Assembly (NCBI GenBank): GCA_031262565.1
Contig: JAISHL010000040.1
Location: forward strand, 1-10,674
Length of the DNA: 10,674 nt
Direction of reading: 5' to 3'
Source of the DNA: Candidatus Nomurabacteria bacterium
Lineage (GTDB): Bacteria > Patescibacteriota > Saccharimonadia > Saccharimonadales > Saccharimonadaceae
A program made the position numbers and the translations under genes. Below the pieces are notes generated by a model that saw only the letters and a program-made list of their open reading frames with translations, was not told where the DNA came from and searched no databases. Of this stretch, positions 1 through 6,205 are shown in pieces. The stretch's first letter is position 1. The number at the start of each line of letters is the position of its first letter.

Positions 1-210
1 AAGAATAATGATCACTATAATTTGAAAATTGTTGACACGGACGCGGAAAATTCAGACGAATCTAGTGCGACTTCCGCTGAAACTACGACAGAAAATTCCG
101 CTTATGACAATGCTGTGGAAAAAACTGACGGTGAAACTGTGGAAAACGAAAGCGAGCTGTTAAAAAAGACTCGCGCAGAGCTTGCAGATTTAGACGATCT
201 TGATATATAA
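1..210 (+). CDS. C-terminal part of an unidentified protein with an acidic tail (5' end outside window)
   Basis: The frame is open from the first base and ends at TAA 208-210, so only the last 69 residues are visible. An in-frame TTG at 22-24 could be a start, but the frame is open before it and no SD precedes it, so I treat the gene as truncated by the window edge. The visible part is low-complexity and acidic, rich in Glu, Asp, Ser and Thr, and ends in a short charged segment (ELLKKTRAEL, then DLDDLDI). This looks like a disordered C-terminal extension rather than a catalytic domain. In many bacteria the gene before trmD encodes ribosomal protein S16 or RimM, and S16 in small-genome bacteria can carry such tails. 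That identity is only a guess from position. A terminator follows at 275-308, so this gene ends its own transcript. Confidence 0.6.
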   Translation, partial: KNNDHYNLKIVDTDAENSDESSATSAETTTENSAYDNAVEKTDGETVENESELLKKTRAELADLDDLDI

Positions 211-274
211 TATATACAGTTCTAAAAAATTGCGAGAACTACATCATATTTTGCGAGAGATTTATGAGTGCCAG

Positions 275-308
275 AAAACCGCGTTCGCTATAAACGACGC
301 GGTTTTTT
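275..308 (+). terminator. Rho-independent terminator after the first gene
   Basis: A 10-bp perfect stem pairs AAAACCGCGT (275-284) with ACGCGGTTTT (297-306) around a 12-base loop. A T run (303-308) follows, and a second T run lies at 311-316. It separates the truncated upstream gene from the trmD promoter. Confidence 0.85.
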
Positions 309-321
309 GGTTTTTTAATGC

Positions 322-349
322 TGTCATTGCGAGCGGAGCGAAGTAATCT
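322..349 (+). repeat. Dispersed repeat of the 'CATTGCGAGCGGAGCGAAG' type
   Basis: The segment from TGTCATTGCGAGCGG to GAAGTAATCT matches a motif I recognise from many unrelated bacterial genomes as a dispersed intergenic or palindromic repeat half. When translated it gives the typical SLRAERSN peptide. It lies between the terminator and the trmD promoter. Only one copy of this motif is visible here, so its status as a repeat rests on recognition, not on copies in the window. Confidence 0.5.
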
Positions 350-350
350 A

Positions 351-359
351 TGTTATAAT
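351..359 (+). promoter_or_regulatory. Extended -10 promoter of trmD (leaderless)
   Basis: TGTTATAAT is a perfect extended -10 (TGn plus TATAAT at 354-359). Six bases separate it from the trmD ATG at 366, so the expected transcription start is the A of the ATG. No good -35 is seen at 17 bp, as is common for extended -10 promoters. Confidence 0.7.
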
Positions 360-365
360 ATAGAC

Positions 366-1019
366 ATGAAACTAATTCAAGTCATCACTCTCTTCCCTGA
401 AATGTTCGAGCAAGTTTTGGGCTCGTCGATGATGTGGAAAGCGCAAAATATCGGTGCGGCGAAGTTTGAAATGATAAACTTGCGCGATTTTGGACTGGGT
501 GCGCGGCGACGAGTTGACGATACGCCTTATGGTGGTGGCGACGGGATGTTACTGATGATTGAGCCACTGATGGCGGCAGTAGAATTTGCGAAGACTCGCG
601 ACGAAAACGCAATGGTGATTTTGACTTCGGCGCGTGGACAAATTTGGAAACAAGAAACCGCGCAAAAATTCGCCGATGACGAACAAGGTTTGATTATAAT
701 CTGTGGTCATTATGAGGGCGTTGACGAGCGGATCATGTCGATAGTTGATCGGGAAGTTTCGATTGGAAAATTTGTTCTCACGGGTGGCGAAATTCCCGCG
801 ATGACTATAATTGACTCGGTTGTGCGACTGCTGCCAGATGTATTGGGAGGTGAAAAATCTGCCGAAATCGAGAGTTATTCTGATGGCGAAACGCTGGAAT
901 TTCCGCAATATACCCGCCCTGCCGAGTTTCGCGACATGAAAGTTCCAGAGGTTTTATTGAACGGCAATCACGCCGAAATTGCAAAATGGCGCGCCGAGCA
1001 TTCGCGAAAGGCGGAATAA
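366..1019 (+). CDS. trmD: tRNA (guanine-N1)-methyltransferase TrmD
   Basis: TrmD uses S-adenosylmethionine to methylate N1 of G37 in tRNAs that read CNN and related codons, which prevents +1 frameshifting. The 217-residue protein has the SPOUT trefoil-knot hallmarks: DDTPYGGGDGM near residues 51-61, SARG at 88-91, CGHYEGVDERI at 113-123 and SIGKFVLTGGEIPA at 132-145. Asp150 in the IIDSVVRL segment corresponds to the catalytic Asp of E. coli TrmD. FPQYTRP (179-185) and GNHAEI (200-205) mark the C-terminal domain. Length is slightly below the usual 230-250. The frame stays open upstream to an ATG at 318, but that extension is made of the dispersed repeat. The start at 366 gives the conserved N-terminus MKLIQVITLFPEMF and sits at the predicted transcription start. 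It overlaps the next gene by one base (TAATG). Confidence 0.97.
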   Translation: MKLIQVITLFPEMFEQVLGSSMMWKAQNIGAAKFEMINLRDFGLGARRRVDDTPYGGGDGMLLMIEPLMAAVEFAKTRDENAMVILTSARGQIWKQETAQKFADDEQGLIIICGHYEGVDERIMSIVDREVSIGKFVLTGGEIPAMTIIDSVVRLLPDVLGGEKSAEIESYSDGETLEFPQYTRPAEFRDMKVPEVLLNGNHAEIAKWRAEHSRKAE

Positions 1020-1522
1020 TGCAAGCGCTGAAATTATACAAATCAGATTACGAAAGTCAGCAAAAAGCGTTTGAAAAAGAAAAAACGCGAATACTTGAGT
1101 TATTAAATCGAGATGTGCGTGTCGAACATATTGGATCGACATCTGTGCCAGATCTTGACGGCAAAGGCATCATTGATATGATGATTGTGGCGAGCGACCG
1201 CGCCGAGATGAAGAAATTCGCCGATATTTTGACGAAAAACGGCTATTTTTATGATTTTGACACGATCTATCCGCCAGATCGAACTTTCTTGGCTTCGCGC
1301 GAGCATGACAGTGTGCGTGGCGACTATCACATTCATATCTCTGTCGCTGGCACGCCCGAGGAGCTAAACGCACTGAAATTTCGCGATACACTACGTTCGA
1401 ATGAAAATCTGCGTCGTGAGTATGAAAAATTAAAATACGATTTACATGAGGCGACGGGCGCAAATCGCCGTGAATATAAGCGCTTGAAGTCACAGTTTAT
1501 TGTTGATGTTTTGAATAAATAA
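1019..1522 (+). CDS. GrpB/UPF0157 family nucleotidyltransferase-like protein
   Basis: This is a 167-residue protein of the GrpB (UPF0157) family, a nucleotidyltransferase-fold group of largely unknown substrate; members are often annotated as GrpB domain proteins, some fused to CoaE. The diagnostic segment is VEHIGSTSVP (35-44), followed by GKGIIDMMI (48-56), equivalent to the usual HIGSTAVPGL...KPIIDI. DYHIHI near residue 107 and a basic, charged C-terminal helix (about 125-160) also fit. The ATG at 1019 overlaps the trmD stop by one base and has an SD-like AGGCGG at 1009-1014. A longer in-frame ATG at 986 would overlap trmD by over 30 bases and is less likely. The gene is co-transcribed with trmD. 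No link between GrpB and tRNA methylation is known to me, so the pairing may be incidental. Family assignment is firm; function is unknown. Confidence 0.88.
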   Translation: MQALKLYKSDYESQQKAFEKEKTRILELLNRDVRVEHIGSTSVPDLDGKGIIDMMIVASDRAEMKKFADILTKNGYFYDFDTIYPPDRTFLASREHDSVRGDYHIHISVAGTPEELNALKFRDTLRSNENLRREYEKLKYDLHEATGANRREYKRLKSQFIVDVLNK

Positions 1523-1549
1523 CCAAAAACCGCCACAGAGGTGACGGTT
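1521..1549 (-). terminator. Hairpin with minus-strand T run next to the GrpB stop
   Basis: AACCGCCAC (1528-1536) pairs with GTGACGGTT (1541-1549) with one mismatch and a 4-base loop (AGAG). On the minus strand it is followed by TTTTTGGTT, so it works best as a terminator for leftward transcription. On the plus strand it lacks a T run. Confidence 0.5.
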
Positions 1550-1683
1550 AAGAGGTGTGGTGGAGATAAAGCAAAATATTCGCACTACTTTTCTGTTTAA
1601 GATTTTTGTTTGAACTTTTGCTCAAAAATAGTTTAACACATCAAAATCATTAGCGCAATATATGAAAGGTTGTAATTTTAACA
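1521..1683 (-). ncRNA. Candidate small RNA on the minus strand (weak)
   Basis: On the minus strand an extended -10-like TGTTAAAAT (1683-1675) is preceded by TCGACA at 18 bp, which differs from TTGACA by one base. About 120 bases downstream lies a hairpin with a T-rich tail (1549-1521), giving a transcript of roughly 145 bases. Just before the hairpin there is a pyrimidine-rich stretch, CTTTATCTCCACCACACCTC, that could pair with SD sequences such as the GGAGG sites of fba and tktC. No known RNA family is recognised and the expected start is not a purine. This is inference from signals only. Confidence 0.22.
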
Positions 1684-1766
1684 ATTACCCCGTTCGATTG
1701 TCGACGAAAACAGATAAAAACATCAAAAACCCACAAAATCGCCGCAGAAGAATCATAATACCCACA

Positions 1767-1793
1767 GACACGCTATATGTAGTGTCATTTTTT
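1767..1793 (+). terminator. Possible terminator of the trmD-GrpB transcript
   Basis: GACAC (1767-1771) and GTGTC (1782-1786) form a 5-bp stem around a 10-base loop, with TTTTTT at 1788-1793. The stem is short and the site lies about 245 bases past the GrpB stop, so support is moderate. Confidence 0.4.
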
Positions 1794-1812
1794 CAAAATT
1801 ACCCACTTTAAC

Positions 1813-1837
1813 AAAAATTCCCGTTTTACGCGGGAAT
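1813..1837 (-). terminator. Rho-independent terminator of rplS
   Basis: On the minus strand ATTCCCG (1837-1831) pairs with CGGGAAT (1823-1817) around a 7-base loop, followed by TTTTT. It lies 31 bases beyond the rplS stop. Confidence 0.8.
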
Positions 1838-1867
1838 AATGTTTCTTATATAATTGGTAGAAAACTT

Positions 1868-2386
1868 TTACGCATTTGCGGCGTGATTTGCTTCAACTTC
1901 GGCTTGCTTTGCGGCAAGTTCAGCTTCCTCGGCGGCTTTGGCGGCAGCTTTTTCTGCGGCAGCCTGCTCGGCGGCAATGCGTGCTTCTTCGGCGATTCGC
2001 TCTGCTTCTGGGTCGCGAACATTATTGATTGATTTATCAAAATCTTTGCCAGTCAAGCGTGCTGATTTACCTGAGCGCTCGCGCAAGAATGTCAAATATT
2101 TGCGACGAACTTTACTTCGTTTGATAACTTCAACTTTTTCCACTAGTGGTGAATGTAGAAGATATGATTTTTCTACGCCAACGCCAGAGGTGATTTTGCG
2201 AACCGTAATTCGGCTGTCCAAAGAATTTTTGCGATCCGTGCGGATTACAACGCCTTCAAACATCTGAACGCGGGTCTTGTTGCCTTCTTTGATTTGTTGG
2301 TAAACGCGGACCGTGTCGCCCGTTCGGACATCGACGACTTCAGGTTTTTTCTGCGCGTCGGTAACTGCTTTAATTAAACTGCTCAT
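1868..2386 (-). CDS. rplS: 50S ribosomal protein L19 with Ala/Glu-rich C-terminal extension
   Basis: L19 sits at the 30S-50S interface of the ribosome. Residues 1-112 form a normal L19 core: GDTVRVYQQIKEGNKTRVQ (23-41), FEGVVI (43-48), GVGVEKSYLLHSPLVEKVEV (68-87), then RRKYLTFLRERSGKSARL (94-111). Bacterial L19 usually stops near here (about 115 residues). This one runs to 172. The extra part has a short linker (113-126) and then an Ala/Glu/Lys-rich stretch likely to be a long charged helix. The ATG at 2386 gives the family N-terminus and has AGGAG four bases upstream (2391-2395). A further in-frame ATG at 2452 lies inside the promoter and is rejected. rplS is monocistronic, facing trmD on the opposite strand instead of following it. 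Confidence 0.95.
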   Translation of the reverse strand: MSSLIKAVTDAQKKPEVVDVRTGDTVRVYQQIKEGNKTRVQMFEGVVIRTDRKNSLDSRITVRKITSGVGVEKSYLLHSPLVEKVEVIKRSKVRRKYLTFLRERSGKSARLTGKDFDKSINNVRDPEAERIAEEARIAAEQAAAEKAAAKAAEEAELAAKQAEVEANHAANA

Positions 2387-2423
2387 ACAACTCCTAAAAA
2401 TAGTTATAAATTTACTCCGAAGT

Positions 2424-2452
2424 AGTTTATCACAAAAATTAATTTTGTGCAA
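2424..2452 (-). promoter_or_regulatory. Promoter of rplS
   Basis: On the minus strand the -35 is TTGCAC (2452-2447), the spacer is 17 bp and the -10 is TAAACT (2429-2424), preceded by TGA as an extended -10. The leader is about 31 bases and carries the SD AGGAG (2395-2391). Confidence 0.6.
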
Positions 2453-2462
2453 CTTATTTAAC

Positions 2463-2490
2463 GTAAAATTTCGTATAAATTAAATTTTAC
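2463..2490 (-). terminator. AT-rich hairpin overlapping the pilB stop codon
   Basis: GTAAAATTT (2463-2471) and AAATTTTAC (2482-2490) are a perfect 9-bp inverted repeat with a 10-base loop, and they include the pilB stop. There is no clean T run after it on the minus strand, so it may be a weak terminator or an mRNA 3'-end stabiliser. Confidence 0.35.
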
Positions 2491-4166
2491 AACACACGGT
2501 TGATTTCTTCAAGGGTGGTCTCACCTGCGAGAACCTTCAAAATCCCCTTTTGCAACATAGTGACCATGCCTTGATTATGTGCTTCGTGGGCGATGGCTTT
2601 TGCTGAAATATCTTTAATGTCGCCACGCAAGAATCCAGCAATTTCGTCATTAACGATCAACTGTTCCATCAATACGATTCGTCCGTGATAGCCAAACGGG
2701 TTGCTATCTGATGAACCAGCTTTCCAAAGCTTGAAATTGTCCAGATCTGGTTTTGTAATATGCTCTGGTAGATCACTGAGAATTTGGCGGATATAAGTCT
2801 TTTCGGATTCTGACGGCTCGTATTCAATTTTGGTCGCGTCATCAAGTCGGCGAACCAGACGTTGTCCAATCACAAGTCGAATCGAAGTTGCAAAAATCGG
2901 ATTTACACCAATCATGTCAATCATGCGCGAAAAAGCCGCCGCCGCATCGTTAGCGTGGAAAGTTGCGAGCAATAAATGTCCTGTGATAGCGGCTTGAATT
3001 GCGGCGTGTGCGGTGTCGTTGTCACGAATCTCGCCAATCATCACCACATCTGGATCGAGGCGTAAAATCGTGCGAACATTATCGGCAAAACTTTGTCCGT
3101 GTGTCGTGTCAATCGGCACTTGAACTACGCCTGGTATGTCAAATTCAATCGGATCTTCCAGTGTTAAAATCTTGCGCGTCGGATTATTTAGTTCGTTAAT
3201 CATTGAATAAAGCGTGGTTGATTTACCAGAGCCAGTCGGTCCAACCACCATAACCATGCCGTTTGGATGAGAGATAATTTTATTAAGCTCGTCGCGCTCA
3301 TCGTCGCTTAATCCTAGTGCGTCGATTTTTAACATGGTTGAAGTAAAATTAAACAAGCGAATCACTGCGTCTTGTCCGTAAGAAGTCGGCACGGTTTCGA
3401 TGCGCATATTCAAAATATGCTCGGTGTATTTTTCCTCTTCGAGATTGCGATTTTTTCCAAATTTTCGCGCGTCAGCGATTGTAAGATTGCGCACGATATG
3501 TCCAGATTGCGCCTTTTGTGCTGCCGTTGATAAATTCGCTGCGCTGGCGATAGCAAAGAACAACTCGCGATATTTATCGTGGCTGATATTGGCAATTTCA
3601 TGCAACGTTCCGTCAATCCTAAATCTAACTCGCACGGATTCGCGCTGATTTTCCAGATGAATATCGCTGGCGCTTAGCTGATCTGCCTGAAAAATAAGAT
3701 AACTTAAAATATCTTCGCTGCGCACCTGATTTAACGCATCGGACATTGACGCGATTGTCGTCTGACGATCGACGGTTTCATCGTCACCGCTAATATTGAT
3801 GTCTTCATAACTAATTTCTTTCGGTGGATCGTAACGCTTCATTAAGGCGCGAAAAGCTGAATCGGAAATCAGCTGATAACGATTATTACCAGCGCTTTGC
3901 GCGGCAGCTTTTCGCATTTCTTGCAAGCGAGTTTCGGGCGTCGACAACGTGATTCCGTAAGTTGATAAATTCACTTCTTCATTAAACGCCAGCGGAACCA
4001 TGCGATAACGATACATGTCCTCAACTGTCATCATATCTGGTAAGAGGTCAACTTTATTTTCGTAATCGCGCATGTCAAGATACGGCACGCCTAAAATTGC
4101 CGCCCGTCGTGCAGTGTTTTTTTCGTCAGCCTCACGAAATCGTCGCTGTCGCTCTTCCTCGTTCAT
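2487..4166 (-). CDS. pilB: Type IV pilus assembly ATPase PilB (GspE/PilB family)
   Basis: PilB is the cytoplasmic hexameric ATPase that powers extension of type IV pili. The protein has 559 residues. An N-terminal GspE/MshEN-like region covers about 20-120. The core includes SASDIHLE (165-172), Walker A GPTGSGKST (309-317), the Asp box TLEDPIEF (335-342), Walker B LRLDPDVVMIGEIRD (368-382) and the His box ATFHANDAAAAFSRM (401-415). ASDIH and GEIRD are hallmarks of extension ATPases. The usual zinc-binding tetracysteine region before GYxGR is replaced by KAGSSDSNPFGYHGR (482-496), and I see no cysteine anywhere in the protein. The ATG at 4166 lies six bases after a TATAAT, so the mRNA should be leaderless. 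No other pilus gene is in the window. A PilT identity is less likely given the length and N-terminal domain. Confidence 0.95.
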   Translation of the reverse strand: MNEEERQRRFREADEKNTARRAAILGVPYLDMRDYENKVDLLPDMMTVEDMYRYRMVPLAFNEEVNLSTYGITLSTPETRLQEMRKAAAQSAGNNRYQLISDSAFRALMKRYDPPKEISYEDINISGDDETVDRQTTIASMSDALNQVRSEDILSYLIFQADQLSASDIHLENQRESVRVRFRIDGTLHEIANISHDKYRELFFAIASAANLSTAAQKAQSGHIVRNLTIADARKFGKNRNLEEEKYTEHILNMRIETVPTSYGQDAVIRLFNFTSTMLKIDALGLSDDERDELNKIISHPNGMVMVVGPTGSGKSTTLYSMINELNNPTRKILTLEDPIEFDIPGVVQVPIDTTHGQSFADNVRTILRLDPDVVMIGEIRDNDTAHAAIQAAITGHLLLATFHANDAAAAFSRMIDMIGVNPIFATSIRLVIGQRLVRRLDDATKIEYEPSESEKTYIRQILSDLPEHITKPDLDNFKLWKAGSSDSNPFGYHGRIVLMEQLIVNDEIAGFLRGDIKDISAKAIAHEAHNQGMVTMLQKGILKVLAGETTLEEINRVL

Positions 4167-4172
4167 GAAAAT

Positions 4173-4181
4173 ATTATATCA
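4173..4181 (-). promoter_or_regulatory. Extended -10 promoter of pilB (leaderless)
   Basis: On the minus strand TGATATAAT (4181-4173) is a perfect extended -10. Six bases separate it from the ATG at 4166. The hexamer 17 bp upstream, TTAAAC, is a weak -35. No SD is present. Confidence 0.7.
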
Positions 4182-4232
4182 CGGATTGCGATAATGTTTA
4201 ATCGTTTTCCACAGATTTTATCGGCGACGATG

Positions 4233-5210
4233 TCATTTTATTGACCAAGTTTTAATGTCCATCGGGTCGAGCTTGACGGAATCCGCGTTCAAGATACCAG
4301 CTTTTGCGCCAATTTGTGCAACGACCGACGAGGCGTTGGCGCTAGCAAAATGCACTGAATCTTTAAGACTTGCGCCTGATGCGTATTTTAGCGTAAAACC
4401 TGAGCCAAACGAATCGCCCGCGCCCGTGCGATCAACGGATTCACTGTCGTCATATAAGCCAGCTTTGACCATGATGCCACGATCAATCGCCCAAGCGCCA
4501 TTGGCACCGTCGGTAATTACGACCACTGGGCAAAAATTTCGCGCTCGCATCAGCAATTCTTCGCAGGTGTCGCCAGATACGATTTGTTGAGCTTCTTCTT
4601 TGTTGACGATTAAAATTTCTACGTCGGCGAGGAGTGGTTTAAGTTTTTCTGGTTTGGCGAGTTCACTTTTTCCAGGGTTAAATGCGATTTTTGCGCCTTT
4701 TTCCTTTGCGCTACGGAAAAGCGGATCTAAAATTTCAAAATGTCCGTTCAAACTCGAAATATACAACCAATCAATTTTTTCAACTCGGCTCAAATCGAAG
4801 TCCGACGTGCGATAATGCGTTGATGCGCCACGATATGTCAGAATCGTTCGCTCGCCGTTTGGCGCCAAAAGCAACACTGATACGCCAGTATTAAACCGCG
4901 CATTGTAAGACAAATATGACGTGTCAATTCCCTCTTTGTCGAGTCCGTCAATCACGAAAGCGCCCGCCGGATCACGCCCAATCGCCCCCATAAATAACGC
5001 ATGATGACCGTTTCGTGCGAAAGTTGTCGCTGCGTTTGTTGCGCCACCGCCCGTCGCGAAGTCGATTTTATTGACGTTGATTTTTGCACCGAGCGGAATA
5101 TTAAAAAAGCAATCTTCGGGATTTTCGCAAACTGGCACAAATTCGGGCGAGTGGCTCAGAAAAATATCCTGCGTCGCCGCCCCTGCTGTTAAAAAAGTTA
5201 GATTTTTCAT
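4233..5210 (-). CDS. PfkB-family carbohydrate kinase
   Basis: This 325-residue kinase of the ribokinase/PfkB superfamily phosphorylates a sugar, sugar phosphate or nucleoside with ATP. Signature 1 is seen at GGGATNAATTFARNG (54-68) with GAIGRDPAG (75-83). The ATP-site segment is NKEEA (203-207) and TDGANGAW (233-240). Signature 2 is DRTGAGDSFGSGF (260-272), with Asp266 as catalytic base. It starts two bases after the fba stop with no SD of its own at normal spacing, so translation is probably coupled to fba. Pairing with a fructose-bisphosphate aldolase suggests a phosphofructokinase-type role (fructose-6-P, fructose-1-P or sedoheptulose-7-P as substrate). Ribokinase, fructokinase and adenosine-kinase-like activities are also found in this fold. 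Family is certain; substrate is inference. Confidence 0.9.
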   Translation of the reverse strand: MKNLTFLTAGAATQDIFLSHSPEFVPVCENPEDCFFNIPLGAKINVNKIDFATGGGATNAATTFARNGHHALFMGAIGRDPAGAFVIDGLDKEGIDTSYLSYNARFNTGVSVLLLAPNGERTILTYRGASTHYRTSDFDLSRVEKIDWLYISSLNGHFEILDPLFRSAKEKGAKIAFNPGKSELAKPEKLKPLLADVEILIVNKEEAQQIVSGDTCEELLMRARNFCPVVVITDGANGAWAIDRGIMVKAGLYDDSESVDRTGAGDSFGSGFTLKYASGASLKDSVHFASANASSVVAQIGAKAGILNADSVKLDPMDIKTWSIK

Positions 5211-5212
5211 AA

Positions 5213-6100
5213 TTAAGCTATGCTTGCTCCATAGATTTCATCAACAGCTTTCGCTAAAGTTTCGTTAAATTCTGTGTCGGTTTGCGTCGCTGTTAATCCC
5301 TCGGTCAGGGCGCGAGAAAAACTGGCGATCAGGCCGTGATTTTGCGCCAATAATTCGTCAGCTTCGGTGCGCGGATAGCCACCCGACAACGCCACGACGC
5401 GCAAAACTTTCGGATGCGCAATTAAATCCGCGTAAAAATTCGCCTCGGTTGGAATGGTTAATTTCAAAATGACTTTTTCGTCGTCGCCGAGCTGATCAAG
5501 TCTGGCTAAAATTTCCGTTTTCAAAATCTTTTCCGCTTCGGCTTTATCTGGCGCGTTGATTGAAACTTCTGGTTCGACAATCGGCATCAAATCGACCGCG
5601 AGAATCTGTTTTGCTAGATCAAATTGCTGATCGAGAACTGCGCGGATCCCCGACAAATTTGCTCTTGCAATCACTGAGCGCATCTTTGTGCCAAAAATAT
5701 TTTTCGCTTTGGCGCGCGCTAAAAGTTCACTCAAATCTGGAATCGGCTTCATTAACTGAACATCATCAGTAACTTCCGCCAAGCCTTTATCAATTTTCAA
5801 AAACGGCACGATATTTTTCTTCTGCCAGAGATAATCAGCCGCTGGTATGTCGTCAAATTCGCGATCCATTGTATTTTCAAATAAAATCGCCCCAAGAATT
5901 TTTTCGCCAGAAAACGCGGGACTATTAACGATCCGCGTTCGCATGACGTGAACCATGTCGAACATCTCCGCCTCTGTTTGATATTGCGATTCGTCGATAC
6001 CGTAAAGCGCGAGCGCCTTTGGTGTGCTGCCGCCACTTTGGTCAAGTGCCGCAATAAAACCCTGTCCGTGCGCCATTTTGTCAAGTTGTTGTTGATTCAT
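5213..6100 (-). CDS. fda: Class I fructose-1,6-bisphosphate aldolase (Staphylococcus FdaB type)
   Basis: This enzyme interconverts fructose-1,6-bisphosphate with dihydroxyacetone phosphate and glyceraldehyde-3-phosphate through a Schiff base. The 295-residue protein resembles the class I aldolase of staphylococci across its length: [17 protein letters not shown] (14-30), [14 protein letters not shown] (68-81), [12 protein letters not shown] (98-109), IFGTKMRS (135-142), [11 protein letters not shown] (173-183), [12 protein letters not shown] (212-223) and ALSGGYPR further on. Lys213 is the expected Schiff-base lysine and Glu176 the expected proton acceptor, by alignment from memory to the S. 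aureus enzyme. The ATG at 6100 has a strong SD. It is the first gene of a two-gene operon with the PfkB kinase. No class II (metal) aldolase features are seen. Confidence 0.95.
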   Translation of the reverse strand: MNQQQLDKMAHGQGFIAALDQSGGSTPKALALYGIDESQYQTEAEMFDMVHVMRTRIVNSPAFSGEKILGAILFENTMDREFDDIPAADYLWQKKNIVPFLKIDKGLAEVTDDVQLMKPIPDLSELLARAKAKNIFGTKMRSVIARANLSGIRAVLDQQFDLAKQILAVDLMPIVEPEVSINAPDKAEAEKILKTEILARLDQLGDDEKVILKLTIPTEANFYADLIAHPKVLRVVALSGGYPRTEADELLAQNHGLIASFSRALTEGLTATQTDTEFNETLAKAVDEIYGASIA

Positions 6101-6104
6101 AATT

Positions 6105-6113
6105 CTCCTCCTT
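6105..6113 (-). promoter_or_regulatory. Strong Shine-Dalgarno of fba/fda
   Basis: On the minus strand AAGGAGGAG (6113-6105) contains the full AGGAGG core, ending six bases before the ATG at 6100. It shows that this genome uses SD initiation for some genes, in contrast to the leaderless ones. Confidence 0.8.
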
Positions 6114-6125
6114 ATTTATGAAAAT

Positions 6126-6153
6126 ATTGTAACATTTTTTCGCACATAAGCAA
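6126..6153 (-). promoter_or_regulatory. Promoter of the aldolase-kinase operon
   Basis: On the minus strand the -35 is TTGCTT (6153-6148), the spacer is 16 bp and the -10 is TACAAT (6131-6126) with an upstream TGT (extended -10). The leader would be about 20 bases and includes the SD. Its -35 lies only 17 bases from the -35 of the divergent + strand promoter, so both could respond to a protein bound between them. Confidence 0.6.
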
Positions 6154-6170
6154 AATATAGCTTTGACATA

Positions 6171-6199
6171 TTGACAATATGAATATTTTCATATATAAT
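6171..6199 (+). promoter_or_regulatory. Consensus sigma70-type promoter of the small WhiB-like gene
   Basis: TTGACA (6171-6176), a 17-bp spacer and TATAAT (6194-6199) match the housekeeping consensus perfectly. Six bases separate the -10 from the ATG at 6206, giving a leaderless mRNA. Another TTGACA occurs at 6163-6168. Confidence 0.8.
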
Positions 6200-6205
6200 A
6201 AAAAT

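Larger units (their letters stand above)
1523..1867. other. 345-base gap between convergent GrpB and rplS genes
   Basis: No credible protein-coding frame is seen. The gap is AT-rich and holds a minus-strand terminator for rplS (1813-1837), a possible plus-strand terminator for the trmD-GrpB transcript (1767-1793), and a second hairpin near GrpB (1528-1549) that has a T run only on the minus strand. Between 1550 and 1683 the minus strand has a candidate sRNA. The rest appears unstructured. Confidence 0.6.

Noticed and set aside
218..258. Small inverted repeat AGTTCT/AGAACT (218-223, 235-240) and direct repeat TTGCGAGA (230-237, 251-258)
   Set aside because: Short, AT-rich and without supporting context; likely chance or remnants of repeat sequence. 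The real terminator is at 275-308.
318..365. 16-residue N-terminal extension of TrmD from ATG 318
   Set aside because: It is encoded by the dispersed repeat and the promoter itself, and TrmD homologs begin at the M of 366.
2387..2452. 22-residue N-terminal extension of L19 from ATG 2452
   Set aside because: It spans the -35 and -10 elements and the SD of rplS; the family N-terminus matches the start at 2386.
4205..4213. DnaA-box-like TTTTCCACA between pilB and the PfkB gene
   Set aside because: Only one such 9-mer was seen, with no cluster, AT-rich unwinding region or dnaA/dnaN nearby, so not evidence for an origin.
6179..6205. Start of the WhiB-like gene at ATG 6179
   Set aside because: It would begin upstream of the -10 hexamer and so would not be in the mRNA from the consensus promoter.
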